From the NCBI RefSeq assembly GCF_031884435.1, contig NZ_CP134779.1, positions 6,348,501 through 6,412,500 of the forward strand: a stretch of 64,000 bases of DNA. Direction: 5' to 3'. Positions 1 to 10,457 of this stretch are shown here, piece after piece; the stretch's first letter is position 1; every line of letters starts with the position of its first letter. Source of the stretch: Bosea sp. 685. GTDB taxonomy: Bacteria; Pseudomonadota; Alphaproteobacteria; Rhizobiales; Beijerinckiaceae. Position numbers and translations under genes: made by a program. The notes beneath the pieces are model-generated. The model did not search any database. It worked only from the letters and a program-made list of their open reading frames with translations, and was not told where the DNA came from.

Positions 1-1422
1 ATCGGGGGCGACGCGCAAGCCGACGATGACGTCGACGATCTTGTAGAGGATCAGCGAGCCGACACCGCTGAACACCAGCGTGAACAGCACGGCCTTGGCC
101 TGGGAGAGGAAGGCATCGCCCAGCACATAGGCGCCGACGGCGAGTTCACCGGGCTTCGAGGAGTAGTCCGGGATGCCGACGCCGCCGAGATCGACATTCA
201 CCAGGATGCCGGTCGCCAGGGCGCCGATGATGCCGCCGATGCAGTGGATGCCGAAGACGTCGAGCGAGTCGTCATAGCCCAGCGCGTTCTTGACGGTGGA
301 GCAGAAGACGAAGCAGACGACGCCGGCGACAAGGCCCAGAATGATCGAACCCATCGGACCGGCAAAGCCGGCGGCGGGGGTGACCGCGACGAGGCCGGCA
401 ACGGCGCCCGAGACCATGCCGAGCATCGAGGGCTTGCCCTTGACGGCCCATTCCACGAAGAGCCAGCCGACTGCCGCCGCCGCCGTGGCGACGAAGGTGT
501 TGATCATGGCGAGCGCGGCGGTGCCGTTGGCTTCCAGGTTGGAGCCGGCGTTGAAGCCGAACCAGCCGACCCAGAGCAGGGCGCCGCCGATCAGCGTCAT
601 GGTCAGCGAGTGGGGAGCCATCAGCTCCTTGCCATAGCCGATGCGCTTGCCGAGCAGCAGGCAGCCGACCAAGCCCGCGATGCCGGCATTGATGTGCACG
701 ACGGTGCCGCCGGCGAAGTCGAGCGCGCCCCATTTGAAGAGCATGCCGGCATCGGCGTTGACGGCGTCGAGCGCGGCCTGGGCCGCAACCTTGCCGTCCG
801 CCCCGGCGTCAGCCAGCGCCTTGGCAGCGTTGCCGACAACGTCGGGACCGCCCCAGTACCAGACCATATGGGCCATCGGGAAATAGATGAAGGTGGCCCA
901 GAGCACGCTGAAGAGCAGCAGCGCCGAGAACTTCATGCGCTCGGCGAAGGCGCCGACGATGAGGGCCGGCGTGATGCAGGCAAAGGTCATCTGGAAGCAG
1001 ATATAGACATATTCCGGAATGACGACGCCGTTGGAGAAGGTCGCGGCCGTCGAGTTCGGATCGATGCCCTTCAGGAAGGCCTTGGAGAAGCCGCCGACAT
1101 AATCGTTCAGGCTGCCGCCATTGGTGAAGGCGAGCGAGTAGCCGTAGAACACCCAGAGCAGGCAGACGATGCAGACGATCGCGAAGACCTGCGTCAGCAC
1201 GGAGAGCATGTTTTTGCTGCGGACGAGACCGCCATAGAACAGTGCGAGGCCGGGAATGGTCATGAGCAGGACGAGGATCGTCGAGCTCATCATGAAGGCG
1301 ACGTCGCCCTTGTTGGGAACGGGCGCGGGAGGGGTGGCCGGAGCCTGCGCGAGCGCGGTGCCAGCGGCCGCCGCGAGCGCCAGCCCGACAAGTCCGGCCC
1401 GGCTGAGGGTCTTGAAATTCAT
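1..1422 (-). CDS. amtB: Ammonium transporter AmtB (3' end cut by window edge)
   Basis: Amt/MEP/Rh-family channel that conducts ammonium/ammonia across the inner membrane. The 474 codons present begin with a signal-like stretch (MNFKTLSRAG, then an Ala-rich core to about residue 26), followed by many hydrophobic helices. Family motifs visible include GLALFYGGLVR, MVWYWGG with the first pore histidine (about residue 184) and DVFGIHCIGG with the second (about residue 393). The C-terminus and stop lie before base 1. The start ATG at 1422 is 28 bases after the glnK stop. The glnK-amtB pairing is the usual one, in which GlnK plugs the channel when nitrogen is plentiful. Family assignment is firm. 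Confidence 0.95.
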   Translation of the reverse strand, partial: MNFKTLSRAGLVGLALAAAAGTALAQAPATPPAPVPNKGDVAFMMSSTILVLLMTIPGLALFYGGLVRSKNMLSVLTQVFAIVCIVCLLWVFYGYSLAFTNGGSLNDYVGGFSKAFLKGIDPNSTAATFSNGVVIPEYVYICFQMTFACITPALIVGAFAERMKFSALLLFSVLWATFIYFPMAHMVWYWGGPDVVGNAAKALADAGADGKVAAQAALDAVNADAGMLFKWGALDFAGGTVVHINAGIAGLVGCLLLGKRIGYGKELMAPHSLTMTLIGGALLWVGWFGFNAGSNLEANGTAALAMINTFVATAAAAVGWLFVEWAVKGKPSMLGMVSGAVAGLVAVTPAAGFAGPMGSIILGLVAGVVCFVFCSTVKNALGYDDSLDVFGIHCIGGIIGALATGILVNVDLGGVGIPDYSSKPGELAVGAYVLGDAFLSQAKAVLFTLVFSGVGSLILYKIVDVIVGLRVAPD

Positions 1423-1450
1423 CGTTGGAAACTCCTGAAGGATCGCTGGC

Positions 1451-1942
<492 letters not shown>

Positions 1943-2028
1943 TCAGCGAATACGCCGGCGATGAGGCCGCCAGCGCTGATCAAGAAATATGCAAATGATG
2001 ATTTATTGGGCTGATGCTTAGAAAGCGC

Positions 2029-2895
2029 TCATGCCATGTCCGGCCTCGGACGGATCAGCCCTTCCTGTGCAACCGAGGCGACCAGCTTGCCGTCCCGGTT
2101 GAAGATGAGGCCGCGTGAAAAGCCGCGCGCACCGGAGGTCGAGGGGCTGTCCTGGGCATAGAGCAGCCATTCGTCGGCGCGGAAGGGCCGGTGGAACCAG
2201 AGCGCATGGTCGAGGCTGGCGCCCTGGATCTGCTTGTCGAAAACGTTTCTGCCATGCGCGATCAGGCTCGAATCGAGCAGCATCAGGTCCGAAGCATAGG
2301 CGAGCACGCTCTGGTGGATCGCCGGTTCGTCGGGCAAGGGCTGCATCGTCTTGATCCAGACGTTGAATTTCGGCTCCATCTTGCCGCCGCTGGCATAGCG
2401 CGCCAATTCGACCGGCCTGATCTCGATTGGCCTTTCGCGCTGGTAATAGGCGCGCACGGCGTCGGGCATATGCGGCAGCACGCTGCGTTTCATGGTCTCG
2501 CGGTCGGGCAGATCCTCGGGCATCGGCACGTCGGGCATCGGCATCTGGTGCTCGAAACCTTCTTCCGCGACGTGGAAGGAGGCCGACATGGCGAAGATCG
2601 CCTCGCCCTTCTGGATCGCCAGCACGCGCCGCGTGGTGAAGGAGCGGCCGTCGCGCAAACGGTCGACCTCGTAGACGATCGGGATCTCGGGATCGCCCGG
2701 GAGCAGGAAATAGGCGTGCAGCGAGTGAGGCTGGCGATCCTCCACCGTCTTGCAGGCGGCGTAGAGCGCCTGGCCGATCACCTGCCCGCCGAAGACGCGC
2801 GCCCAGCCGACCTTGGGGCTGCGACCCCGGAACAGATTGCGTTCGAGCGGCTCGAGGTCGAGGATCGACAGCAGGGAGTCGCTGATCTGTGACAT
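2029..2895 (-). CDS. tesB: Acyl-CoA thioesterase II (TesB)
   Basis: 288-residue double-hotdog thioesterase that hydrolyses acyl-CoAs to free acid and CoA in the cytoplasm. The family catalytic triad (Asp, Thr/Ser, Gln) can be placed in SLDHALWFHRP, SPSTSGARG and ASVAQEGLIR. The N-terminus LFRGRSPKVGWARVFGGQV is typical of TesB. Length and ends agree with E. coli TesB. The gene is transcribed divergently from the UbiH-type hydroxylase, leaving 118 bases for both promoters. A longer overlapping minus-strand reading frame (2018-3709) is a shadow in another frame. Confidence 0.93.
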   Translation of the reverse strand: MSQISDSLLSILDLEPLERNLFRGRSPKVGWARVFGGQVIGQALYAACKTVEDRQPHSLHAYFLLPGDPEIPIVYEVDRLRDGRSFTTRRVLAIQKGEAIFAMSASFHVAEEGFEHQMPMPDVPMPEDLPDRETMKRSVLPHMPDAVRAYYQRERPIEIRPVELARYASGGKMEPKFNVWIKTMQPLPDEPAIHQSVLAYASDLMLLDSSLIAHGRNVFDKQIQGASLDHALWFHRPFRADEWLLYAQDSPSTSGARGFSRGLIFNRDGKLVASVAQEGLIRPRPDMA

Positions 2896-3013
2896 GGTCT
2901 GAAGGCTCTTCGGGCGGGCGCGATCGCAGTCTATGCTGCATCAGCACCGACGCATCGCGCGTCGTCAAGCCGGCGCGCCTTCTGCAGGGCCGTCGGGCGA
3001 GGAGTGGATTCCA

Positions 3014-4264
3014 ATGGCGTCTGGACTGGGCCTGGCCCGCAACCGGATCGTGATCGCGGGCGGCGGGATCGCCGGATTGTCGCTGGCGCTGGCGCTGAAG
3101 CAGGCGCTTGGCGCAGGCTTCGAGATCGTGCTGGCCGATCCGTCGTTGAGCCTGGCCCCACGCGCCGACAGCCGCGCCTACGCGGTCGCCGCCGCGGCGC
3201 AGAACATGCTGGAGGCGCTCGGAATCTGGCCGAAGGTCGCGGCGACCGCCCAGCCGATGACCGAGATGGTCGTCACCGACAGCCGCAGCCCGGATCTGGT
3301 GCGCCCGGTCTTCCTGACGTTCGATGGCGAGGTCGAACCCGGCCAGCCCTTCGCTCATATGGTCGAGAATGCGGCGCTGCTGAGCGCGCTTCTCGACGCC
3401 TGCGGCGCTGCGGGCGTGGTGCTGCGCCCCGAGGGCGTGCGCCGTTTCGAGAGCAGGGATGACGAGGTCGAACTCCGATTCGCTGATGGCGAGCGGCTCC
3501 AGGCGGCTTTGCTCGTCGCGGCCGACGGGGCGCGCTCGAAGCTGCGCGAGCAGGCCGGTATCGGCTGGGTCGGCTGGGCCTATCGACAAACCGGGCTCGT
3601 GGCGACGCTGGGTCACGAGCGCCCGCATCATGGCCGCGCCGTCGAGCATTTCCTGCCGTCGGGACCCTTCGCCATCCTGCCGCTCAGCGATGGCGGCAAG
3701 CTCGGCCATCGCTCATCGATCGTCTGGACTGAAGGCGCGGAGAATGTGCCGGCGCTGCTCTCGCTCGACGCGGCCGATCTCTTGGCCGAGATCGAGCGGC
3801 GTTTTGGGCTGGAACTCGGCGAGATTGCGCTGGAGAGCGCTATCAGCGCGCATCCGCTTGGCTTCGGTGTGGCGCGGCGCTTCGTCGGGGAGCGGCTGGC
3901 CCTGCTCGGCGACGCCGCCCATGTCATCCACCCGATCGCCGGACAGGGGCTCAATCTCGGCCTGAAGGATGTCGCGGCCCTGGCCGAGGCGATCGTCGAC
4001 GCGGCCCGGCTCGGGCTCGATCCGGGAAGCGCCGAGGCGCTCGAAGGCTATGAGCGTGCCCGCCGCTTCGACACGGTGGCGATGGGTGCGGTCACAGACG
4101 GGCTGAACCGGTTGTTCTCGAACGACGTCACCCCGGTGAGGCTCGCGCGCGATCTCGGCCTGGGCCTGGTCGATCGGTTGCCGGGACTGAAGCGCTTCTT
4201 CATTCGCGAGGCCGCAGGGCTCGCCGGCGCGACGCCCCGGCTGTTGCGGGGCGAGGCGCTTTAA
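3014..4264 (+). CDS. UbiH/UbiF/COQ6-family FAD-dependent hydroxylase
   Basis: 416-residue class A flavoprotein monooxygenase, probably acting on the ring of ubiquinone precursors. The N-terminal Rossmann motif IVIAGGGIAGLSLALAL binds FAD. The middle DG motif is LLVAADGARSKLR, and the C-terminal family signature GDAAHVIHPIAGQGLNLGL contacts FAD. The frame is open upstream, but ATG 3014 has GAGGAG about 10 bases ahead and gives a normal N-terminus close to the GxGxxG motif. Which ring position is hydroxylated (UbiH, UbiF, UbiI or the alphaproteobacterial UbiL) cannot be told from sequence alone, so no symbol is given. Confidence 0.88.
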   Translation: MASGLGLARNRIVIAGGGIAGLSLALALKQALGAGFEIVLADPSLSLAPRADSRAYAVAAAAQNMLEALGIWPKVAATAQPMTEMVVTDSRSPDLVRPVFLTFDGEVEPGQPFAHMVENAALLSALLDACGAAGVVLRPEGVRRFESRDDEVELRFADGERLQAALLVAADGARSKLREQAGIGWVGWAYRQTGLVATLGHERPHHGRAVEHFLPSGPFAILPLSDGGKLGHRSSIVWTEGAENVPALLSLDAADLLAEIERRFGLELGEIALESAISAHPLGFGVARRFVGERLALLGDAAHVIHPIAGQGLNLGLKDVAALAEAIVDAARLGLDPGSAEALEGYERARRFDTVAMGAVTDGLNRLFSNDVTPVRLARDLGLGLVDRLPGLKRFFIREAAGLAGATPRLLRGEAL

Positions 4265-4278
4265 GGGGCAGTACTACC

Positions 4279-4381
4279 GCGTCATGCTCGGGCTTGACCC
4301 GAGAATCTCAGGATCAGAAGGCTCACTCCAAAGGAAGCTTCTTTTGACTCGAGATTCTCGGGTCAAGCCCGAGAATGACGC
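4279..4381. repeat. Large inverted repeat, family C copy 1
   Basis: Two 31-base arms (4279-4309 and 4351-4381) are reverse complements with one mismatch, separated by a 41-base loop. The outer sequence GCGTCATGCTCGGGCTTGAC recurs in variant form near 17973, 25144 and 46391. It sits directly downstream of the hydroxylase stop codon and could act as a transcript end. A dispersed intergenic palindromic element is the likeliest identity. Confidence 0.8.
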
Positions 4382-4391
4382 ACTGGTGCTA

Positions 4392-4434
4392 CTAGAGCAT
4401 TTCCGCGTTTCTCCGAATCGCGGAAATGCTCTAG
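4392..4434. repeat. Perfect 16-bp-arm palindrome with CTAGAGC ends
   Basis: The arm CTAGAGCATTTCCGCG (4392-4407) and its exact reverse complement (4419-4434) flank an 11-base loop. The AGAGC/GCTCT termini are shared with repeat families A and B in this window. It is sandwiched between a family C element and a family A element, making a 220-base mosaic of three palindromes between two genes. Confidence 0.8.
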
Positions 4435-4436
4435 CT

Positions 4437-4497
4437 CTTTGTTTTAACGCGTTTTCTTCACGCGAACCGGTATCCGCTTCGCTCGAAAACGCTCTAG
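4437..4497 (+). repeat. Dispersed repeat, family A copy 1
   Basis: About 60 bases built around TTTTAACGCGTTTTCTTCAC, then GCGAACCGGTATCC and CTCGAAAACGCTCT. It is nearly identical to the elements at 28341-28399 (same orientation) and 59631-59700 (opposite orientation). It ends three bases from the stop codon of the convergent Trm112-like gene. Confidence 0.85.
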
Positions 4498-4499
4498 CA

Positions 4500-4703
4500 C
4501 TACCCCTCCAATTGCCTTGCCTCTTCCGGCAGCATGATCGGGATGCCGTCGCGGATCGGGTAGGCGAGCTTGGCGGCGCGGCTGATCAGCTCCTGCTTGG
4601 CCGCATCATATTCGAGCGTCGTCTTGGTCACCGGGCAAACCAGGATCTCAAGCAGCTTCGGGTCGATGCGGGTCGCGGTCGGTTCCGGTCCGGTCTCGGT
4701 CAT
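4500..4703 (-). CDS. Trm112-family (UPF0434/YcaR-like) small protein
   Basis: 67-residue protein with the Trm112/YcaR core: [17 protein letters not shown], then [20 protein letters not shown]. Bacterial members are short and their role is poorly defined; the eukaryotic Trm112 activates methyltransferases. Only one cysteine of the usual zinc-binding set is visible (LVCP), typical of degenerate bacterial forms. ATG at 4703 is chosen; a TTG five codons upstream would overlap the GDH stop. It lies 11 bases after the GDH stop codon, so the two are probably co-transcribed. Confidence 0.85.
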   Translation of the reverse strand: MTETGPEPTATRIDPKLLEILVCPVTKTTLEYDAAKQELISRAAKLAYPIRDGIPIMLPEEARQLEG

Positions 4704-4714
4704 GCGGGTCTCGT

Positions 4715-7700
4715 TCAACTGTGCTTGTTGGGCAGGTCGGCGAGCATGCCGGCCGCGACCATCAGCTTTGGCAGGGAGAGGCCCGACATGGCAATGGCCG
4801 AGACCGTGCTGCGGGTGCGCTCGGCATCCGCGCCGCGCGTGCCGAGCCAGGCGTCGAGAGTGCCGGCGCCGTTTGCCGCGCCCGCGATCTCCTGGGTCAG
4901 GCCGGCATGGGCGTCGACCAGGGTCTCGACGGCGCGCTCGCGGGCGAGACGTTCGTAATCGTCGGTCGCGGGCACGGCGGCGGCGGCGCCTTCCAGATTC
5001 GACAGGCCGAAGACCGAATCGACTCCGAAATGAATCCGCGCCACCTCGGTGATGTCGCGTCCGGTGCGCTCCGCGATATCGACGATGTCGGTCGCCTGGG
5101 CGAGCGCCGGCAGGCTGGCGATCCGGGCGGCGAGCACCTCGGGCACGCCTTCCGAGGTCAGCACCGCGATCCGGGCGATGCGGGCCTGGGCGGCGGCCTC
5201 CGGCAGCAGGGTCTCGAGTTCGGCCGCGAGCGCGGTCACGCCCCTGGCATAGCGCGCCACCGTCTGCTCGATCGCGCCCGGCTTGGCCACGCCACGGCGC
5301 AGGAACCAGCTCATCCGGTCGCTCACCAGCTCCTGCGCGGCGGCGTAGAGCCCGAGCTGGGTCTTGCCCGGTATTTTCGCGTCGAGCGCGTCGATTGCTG
5401 CGTTGAGCGCGATCAGATCGAAGGAATCGCGCGCGATCGCGTAGGCGGCGGCGATGGCTGGAGCCTCGGCGCGGGTCTGGTCGGCGAGCGTCGTCACGAT
5501 CGCCGGGCCGCCGCGATTGACGATGGCGTTGGCGAGCTGTGTCGCGACAATTTCGCGGCGCAGCTTGTGGCCGGCGATCTCCGGTGCGTAGCCGTCGCGC
5601 AGCGCTTTCGGGAAATAACGGACCAGCTCGCTGTTCAGATAGAGATCGTCGGGCACTGGCGAGGCCAGAAGCGCGTCGTGCAGAGCAAGCTTGGCATAAG
5701 CGAGCAGCACCGAAAGCTCCGGCCGCGTCAGGCCTTCGCCGCGTTTCTCGCGTTCGGCGATGGTTGCGTCGCTCGGCAGATATTCGACGCTGCGGTCGAG
5801 ACGCCCTTCGGCCTCGAGCGCCTGCATCAGGCGTCGCAAGCCCGGCGTTGCCGCCTGTCCCTGCGCTTCGGTTAGCGAGAGCGCCAATGTCTGCAGATAG
5901 TTGTTGCGCAGCACCAGCAGGCCGACCTCGTCGGTCATCTCGGCCAGGAGCGCGTTGCGGTCGTCCTCGGCGAGGCGGCCATCCTTGACCGGCCCGGCAA
6001 GCGTGATCTTGATATTGACCTCGACGTCGGAGGTGTTGACGCCGGCCGAGTTGTCGATCGCGTCGGTGTTGAGCTTGACGCCCTTGCGCGCCGCCTCGAT
6101 GCGTCCGCGCTGGGTTGCGCCAAGATTGGCGCCCTCGCCGATCGCCCTCGCCCGGACATCGGCGCCGGTGATGCGGATCGCGTCATTGGCGCGGTCGCCG
6201 ACCTGCGCATCGCTCTCGTCGGCGGCGCGGATATAGGTGCCGATGCCGCCGAACCAGAGCAGGTCGACCCGCGCCTTCAGGATCGCCGTCATCAGTTCGG
6301 GCGGCGTGACCTCGGCCTTGGGCAGATCGAGCAGCGCCTGCATCGCCGGCGAGAGCGAAATGCTCTTGGCCTGCCGCGAGAACACGCCGCCGCCGGGCGA
6401 GATCAGCGATTTGTCGTAGTCGGCCCAGGAGGAGCGGGCTAAATCGAACAGGCGCTGGCGCTCAGTCAGGGTCCTTGCCGGGTCCGGATCAGGATCGAGG
6501 AAGATGTCGCGATGGTCGAAGGCGGCGACCAGCTTGATCGCCGGTGAGAGCAGCATGCCGTTGCCGAAGACGTCGCCCGACATGTCGCCGACGCCCGCGA
6601 CGGTGAAGGGCGTGGTCTGGATGTCGATGTCGATCTCGCGGAAATGGCGTTTCACCGCTTCCCAGGCGCCGCGCGCCGTGATGCCCATCTTCTTGTGGTC
6701 GTAGCCCTGGCTGCCGCCTGAGGCGAAGGCGTCACCGAGCCAGTGGTGCTTCTCCAGCGAGAGCGCATTGGCCGTGTCGGAGAAGGTCGCCGTGCCCTTG
6801 TCGGCGGCGACGACGAGATAGGGGTCGTCGCCGTCATGGCGCACGGTGTCGGCGGGCGGGATCACGGTCTCGCCGTCGAGATTGTCCGTCAGTTCGAGCA
6901 GGGTGCGCACGAAGATGCGGTAGCTCTCGGTGCCCTCCGCCAGCCAGGCCTGCCTGTCCGAGGGGGCGGGAAGCTGCTTGGGCACGAAGCCGCCCTTGGC
7001 GCCGACAGGCACGATGACGGCGTTCTTGACCTGCTGCGCCTTGACCAGGCCGAGCACCTCGGTCCGGAAATCCTGCGGCCGGTCGGACCAGCGCAGGCCG
7101 CCGCGCGCAACTTTGCCGAAGCGCAGATGCACACCCTCGACACGTGGCGAATAGACGAAGATCTCATAGAGCGGGCGCGGCAGCGGCAATGAATCGAGCT
7201 TGGCGCATTCGTATTTGATCGAGATCGTGCCGCGCGGGTGTCCGTCCGGGCCGATCTGGAAGAAATTCGTGCGCAGGCCTGAATCGATCAGATTGACGAG
7301 GCGGCGCAGGATGCGGTCCTCGTCGAGGCTGGTGACGTCGTTCAGCGCAGTCTCGATGCGTTCGCGCTCGGCGGCGACGCGGGTCTCGCGTTGTTTCGCA
7401 TCGATGCGCGGGTCGAATTTAGCGAGGAACAGCGCAACGAGGCCCGAGGCGATGCCGGCATGGCGGGTCAGCGCGTCGGCGATGTAGTCCTGCGCATAGG
7501 GTGCGCCGACCTGGCGCAGATAGCGCCCGAGCGAGCGCAGCAGCGCCGCCTCACGCCAGGCCAGCCCTGCGGCCAGGACGAGCTGGTCGAAGCGGTCGGA
7601 TTCGGCCAGGCCCCGGAACTGCGCCATCAGCGCCGCCTCGATGGTCGGGTCGAGCCGTTCGACGTCGATCGCGCCGTCATCGGCGCGCTCCAGCGTCATG

Positions 7701-9562
7701 TCGTGCAGCCAGACGGGGGCGGTCTCCGAGCCTTCGCTCGTGGCCGGCTGCGGCAGGATGTTGTAGGTGCGCTCGTTGACGACGCGGAAGCCCATATTCT
7801 CCAGCACCGGCACACGGGCCGAGAGCGAGATCGCCGCGCCGCGCGAGAACACTTTGAGATTGGCGCGTGTCGCCGGGTCGCCTTCGCGGCGGTAGAGATT
7901 GACCGCCCGCGTGCGCTGGCCGGTAAGCTGCTGCAGCATCTCGATATCGACAAGCGCATCGCTGGCCGAGAAGCGCTCGCGATAGGCGGCCCCAAAAGCC
8001 TCGGCATAGCGCTCGACCAGCGCCCGGGCGGAGGGGCCGGCCTTCTCGTTGTCGAGCACATCCTTGAGCCCGTCGCCCCAGGTGCGGACGATCGCCGTGA
8101 TGCCGGCTTCCAGCGTGGCGCGGTCGATCTTCGGGGTTTTGCCCTCGTCGCGGCCGATGATGTAGTGCGTGCGGGCAAGCGGCCCGTCGGGATAGGCGGG
8201 ATAGGCGGCGGAGATGCGGCCCTCATAGATGCGGGCGAGGAATTCGCCGACGCGGCGACGCACCTGGGTGTCGTAGCGATCCTTCGGGATGAAGACGAGG
8301 ATCGAGACGAAGCGATCGAACTCGTCGACGCGGGCGAGCGCGCGGATGCGCGGCCGCTCGGTCAGTTGCAGGATGTCGAGCGCGAAGCTCTCCAGGGTCG
8401 CGGTGTCGATCTGGAACAGCTCGTCGCGCGGGAAGGCATCGAGCACGTTCAACAGGGCGCGGCCGGAATAGCTTGCCGCGTCGAAGCCGGTGTTCTTGGC
8501 GACGCGGGCGACCTTGAGACGCAGATAAGGGATCGTGCGGGCGCTACCGGTATAGGCGTTGGAGGTGAGCAGGCCGACGATGCGCAATTCGCCGTCGAGC
8601 CGGCCATCGGGCGTGAACAGCTTGACCCCGACATAGTCGAGATGGACGCGCCGATGCACCCGGCTCTTGACGTTGGCCTTGGTGATGATCAGTGCCTGGG
8701 GTTTGGCCAGGAAGGCGCGGATTTCGGGCGTGGTCACTACCATTTCGCGGTTCTTGCGCAAGACCCGGACGGAGGGGTCGCGCAGAATCCCCAGGCCCGA
8801 ACCGTCGATCGGGTCGGCAGCGGCATCGCCGCCCGGGAAGCGATAGGCGCGGATGCCGAGCAGGGTGAAATTATCGCCGGTGATCCATTCCAGGAACTGC
8901 AGTGCTTCGCTGACCTCGTCCTCCGGCAAGGGTGGCGGATTGGCGCGGTAGGCCTGGATCACCTCGGTGATTCGTCCGCGCATCGCCGCCCAATCGTCGA
9001 CCGCCAGGCCGACATCGGCATAGACGCGCTCCAGCCCGGCCCGCAGCCGTTCGCGCGCCTCGGGCGTGTCGATGCGGTCGAGATGGATATGGATCAGGCT
9101 TTCGCGGCGCGTGCCTTCCGGCGCGCGGCCGGCGGCTTCGCCGGCAAGCTCGAGGAACTTGCCGTCCGCATCGCGCGCGACTGCCAGGATGGGGTGGGCG
9201 ACGAGGCGCGGTTCGAAACCCTGTTCGGTGAGCTCGGCCAGGGTCGAATCGAGCAGGAAGGGCTTGTTGTCGTTGACGACCTCGAGAATCGTCAGCTGGC
9301 GTTCGCGGCCCTCGCTGTCGAACCCCTCGTCGCGGAAGCGCAGATTGATCGCTCCAGGAGCGCGGGCCGCGCTCAGATGGTCATAGGCAGCGATGGCGGC
9401 GCGGGCGAGCATGGCCGGCGGCAGGGCGTCGAGATCTTCGGCGACGACGCGGCCGAAGAGCAGCCGCACGAACTCCGTGGGGAGAGCGCTACCGGTCTGG
9501 GAGGCGGCAGCCTCGATCGCCGCGATGGCCGCAGCCGTCGCATTCGTTATCCGCTTAGCCAT
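4715..9562 (-). CDS. gdhB: NAD-specific glutamate dehydrogenase, 180-kDa class
   Basis: 1615-residue enzyme that oxidatively deaminates glutamate to 2-oxoglutarate with NAD, feeding carbon to the TCA cycle. The very large size, with an N-terminal regulatory region of about 700 residues and a C-terminal helical domain around the catalytic core, is typical of the GDH-180 class. The catalytic core is visible in [20 protein letters not shown] and [12 protein letters not shown] (about residue 854), followed by the NAD-binding region. The ATG at 9562 has GGGGGAGAAGC upstream and opens [12 protein letters not shown]; an in-frame codon 12 triplets upstream lacks such support. Long plus-strand reading frames across this region are antisense shadows. 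Confidence 0.95.
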   Translation of the reverse strand: MAKRITNATAAAIAAIEAAASQTGSALPTEFVRLLFGRVVAEDLDALPPAMLARAAIAAYDHLSAARAPGAINLRFRDEGFDSEGRERQLTILEVVNDNKPFLLDSTLAELTEQGFEPRLVAHPILAVARDADGKFLELAGEAAGRAPEGTRRESLIHIHLDRIDTPEARERLRAGLERVYADVGLAVDDWAAMRGRITEVIQAYRANPPPLPEDEVSEALQFLEWITGDNFTLLGIRAYRFPGGDAAADPIDGSGLGILRDPSVRVLRKNREMVVTTPEIRAFLAKPQALIITKANVKSRVHRRVHLDYVGVKLFTPDGRLDGELRIVGLLTSNAYTGSARTIPYLRLKVARVAKNTGFDAASYSGRALLNVLDAFPRDELFQIDTATLESFALDILQLTERPRIRALARVDEFDRFVSILVFIPKDRYDTQVRRRVGEFLARIYEGRISAAYPAYPDGPLARTHYIIGRDEGKTPKIDRATLEAGITAIVRTWGDGLKDVLDNEKAGPSARALVERYAEAFGAAYRERFSASDALVDIEMLQQLTGQRTRAVNLYRREGDPATRANLKVFSRGAAISLSARVPVLENMGFRVVNERTYNILPQPATSEGSETAPVWLHDMTLERADDGAIDVERLDPTIEAALMAQFRGLAESDRFDQLVLAAGLAWREAALLRSLGRYLRQVGAPYAQDYIADALTRHAGIASGLVALFLAKFDPRIDAKQRETRVAAERERIETALNDVTSLDEDRILRRLVNLIDSGLRTNFFQIGPDGHPRGTISIKYECAKLDSLPLPRPLYEIFVYSPRVEGVHLRFGKVARGGLRWSDRPQDFRTEVLGLVKAQQVKNAVIVPVGAKGGFVPKQLPAPSDRQAWLAEGTESYRIFVRTLLELTDNLDGETVIPPADTVRHDGDDPYLVVAADKGTATFSDTANALSLEKHHWLGDAFASGGSQGYDHKKMGITARGAWEAVKRHFREIDIDIQTTPFTVAGVGDMSGDVFGNGMLLSPAIKLVAAFDHRDIFLDPDPDPARTLTERQRLFDLARSSWADYDKSLISPGGGVFSRQAKSISLSPAMQALLDLPKAEVTPPELMTAILKARVDLLWFGGIGTYIRAADESDAQVGDRANDAIRITGADVRARAIGEGANLGATQRGRIEAARKGVKLNTDAIDNSAGVNTSDVEVNIKITLAGPVKDGRLAEDDRNALLAEMTDEVGLLVLRNNYLQTLALSLTEAQGQAATPGLRRLMQALEAEGRLDRSVEYLPSDATIAEREKRGEGLTRPELSVLLAYAKLALHDALLASPVPDDLYLNSELVRYFPKALRDGYAPEIAGHKLRREIVATQLANAIVNRGGPAIVTTLADQTRAEAPAIAAAYAIARDSFDLIALNAAIDALDAKIPGKTQLGLYAAAQELVSDRMSWFLRRGVAKPGAIEQTVARYARGVTALAAELETLLPEAAAQARIARIAVLTSEGVPEVLAARIASLPALAQATDIVDIAERTGRDITEVARIHFGVDSVFGLSNLEGAAAAVPATDDYERLARERAVETLVDAHAGLTQEIAGAANGAGTLDAWLGTRGADAERTRSTVSAIAMSGLSLPKLMVAAGMLADLPNKHS

Positions 9563-9712
9563 GCTTCTCCCCCTGTTCTTTTGCCGCAGCGATGACATAG
9601 GCTGCGCGGCCTTTCAACTTTCGCCGCGACTGCGGTCGCGGCAAGGCCAAATCGGACCCGGACTCGACCGATCCTGTCGAAGTCCGGGCAAAACGACGTG
9701 ACAGGAGGAACC

Positions 9713-10330
9713 ATGGCGACCAAGCATGACAAACCGAAGGTGGGCGAAGCTCCGGCGCCGCAGGATTCGCCGCCCGCGGTGATGGCGCTGTCGCTGCCGC
9801 CGGGCACGCTTTCGGCCGAGAATCAGGCCTATTTCGACAAATGCCTGGAGAAGCTCGGCTTCGTGCCCAATGTACTCCTGTCCTATGCCCATGATGACGC
9901 CAAGCTGAGTGCTTTTGCGACGTTCTACAACGACCTGATGCTGGCGCCGTCCGGTCTGTCGAAGCTGGAGCGGGAGATGATCGCGGTTGCCGTCTCCAGC
10001 GTGAACCGCTGCTATTACTGCCTCACCGCGCATGGCGCGGCGGTGCGCCAGCTTTCAGGCGATCCGCTGCTCGGCGAACTGATGGTGATGAATTACCGCG
10101 CGGCCGAGCTCTCGCTGCGGCATCGCGCCATGCTGGATTTCGCGGTGAAGCTGACGGAGACGCCGCATCTGATCGGCGAGGCCGATCGCGAAGGCCTGCG
10201 CGAGGCCGGGTTCGGCGAGCGCGACATCTGGGATGTCGGCGCGGTTGCGGCCTTCTTCAATATGTCGAACCGGATGGCCTCTGCGGTCGATATGCGGCCC
10301 AATGCCGAATATCACGGCCAGACGCGCTAG
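9713..10330 (+). CDS. AhpD-like / carboxymuconolactone decarboxylase family peroxidase-related protein
   Basis: 205-residue protein of the CMD/AhpD fold. The redox motif CYYCLTAHG (about residue 100) gives the CxxC and the nearby histidine used by AhpD-type alkylhydroperoxidases. The lead-in FYNDLMLAPSGLSKLEREMI and the tail DVGAVAAFFNMSNRMA are typical of the peroxidase-related subfamily. ATG 9713 is preceded by a strong AGGAGG; five codons upstream the frame is open but unsupported. The gene faces away from gdhB across 150 bases. A role in oxidative-stress defence is inferred from the family. Confidence 0.88.
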   Translation: MATKHDKPKVGEAPAPQDSPPAVMALSLPPGTLSAENQAYFDKCLEKLGFVPNVLLSYAHDDAKLSAFATFYNDLMLAPSGLSKLEREMIAVAVSSVNRCYYCLTAHGAAVRQLSGDPLLGELMVMNYRAAELSLRHRAMLDFAVKLTETPHLIGEADREGLREAGFGERDIWDVGAVAAFFNMSNRMASAVDMRPNAEYHGQTR

Positions 10331-10368
10331 ATATGAGCATCGGCCCAGGACAAGCCGGTGCAGAATCA

Positions 10369-10404
10369 AAGCCTCAGGCCGAAAGGGTATTCGGCCTGAG
10401 GCTT
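10369..10404. terminator. Perfect 15-bp hairpin after the AhpD-like gene
   Basis: AAGCCTCAGGCCGAA (10369-10383) pairs perfectly with 10390-10404 across a six-base loop. It begins about 38 bases after the stop at 10330. No T-run follows on the plus strand, and only TTTG follows on the minus strand, so it may be a weak or bidirectional terminator, or an mRNA-stabilising hairpin. Confidence 0.55.
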
Positions 10405-10424
10405 GAATCACGGAAACAGACGGC

Positions 10425-10457
10425 AAAAGAAAACGGCCAGCGGAGACCGCCGGCCGT
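10425..10457 (-). terminator. Strong intrinsic terminator on the minus strand
   Basis: On the minus strand ACGGCCGGCGG, loop TCT and CCGCTGGCCGT form an 11-bp stem with one G-U pair, followed at once by TTTTCTTTT. No protein-coding gene on the minus strand ends nearby: DUF2794 on the plus strand lies upstream, and the next minus gene stops at 11114. This therefore implies a short non-coding transcript starting within roughly 10460-10740. Confidence 0.75.

Noticed and set aside
2018..3709. 563-codon minus-strand frame across tesB and the hydroxylase
   Set aside because: Spans two recognised genes in the wrong frames and has no family features.
7391..9595. 734-codon plus-strand open frame opposite the NAD-GDH gene
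   Set aside because: It has the Arg/Gly/Asp/Ala-rich composition of a high-GC antisense frame and no family resemblance, while the minus strand encodes a complete GDH.
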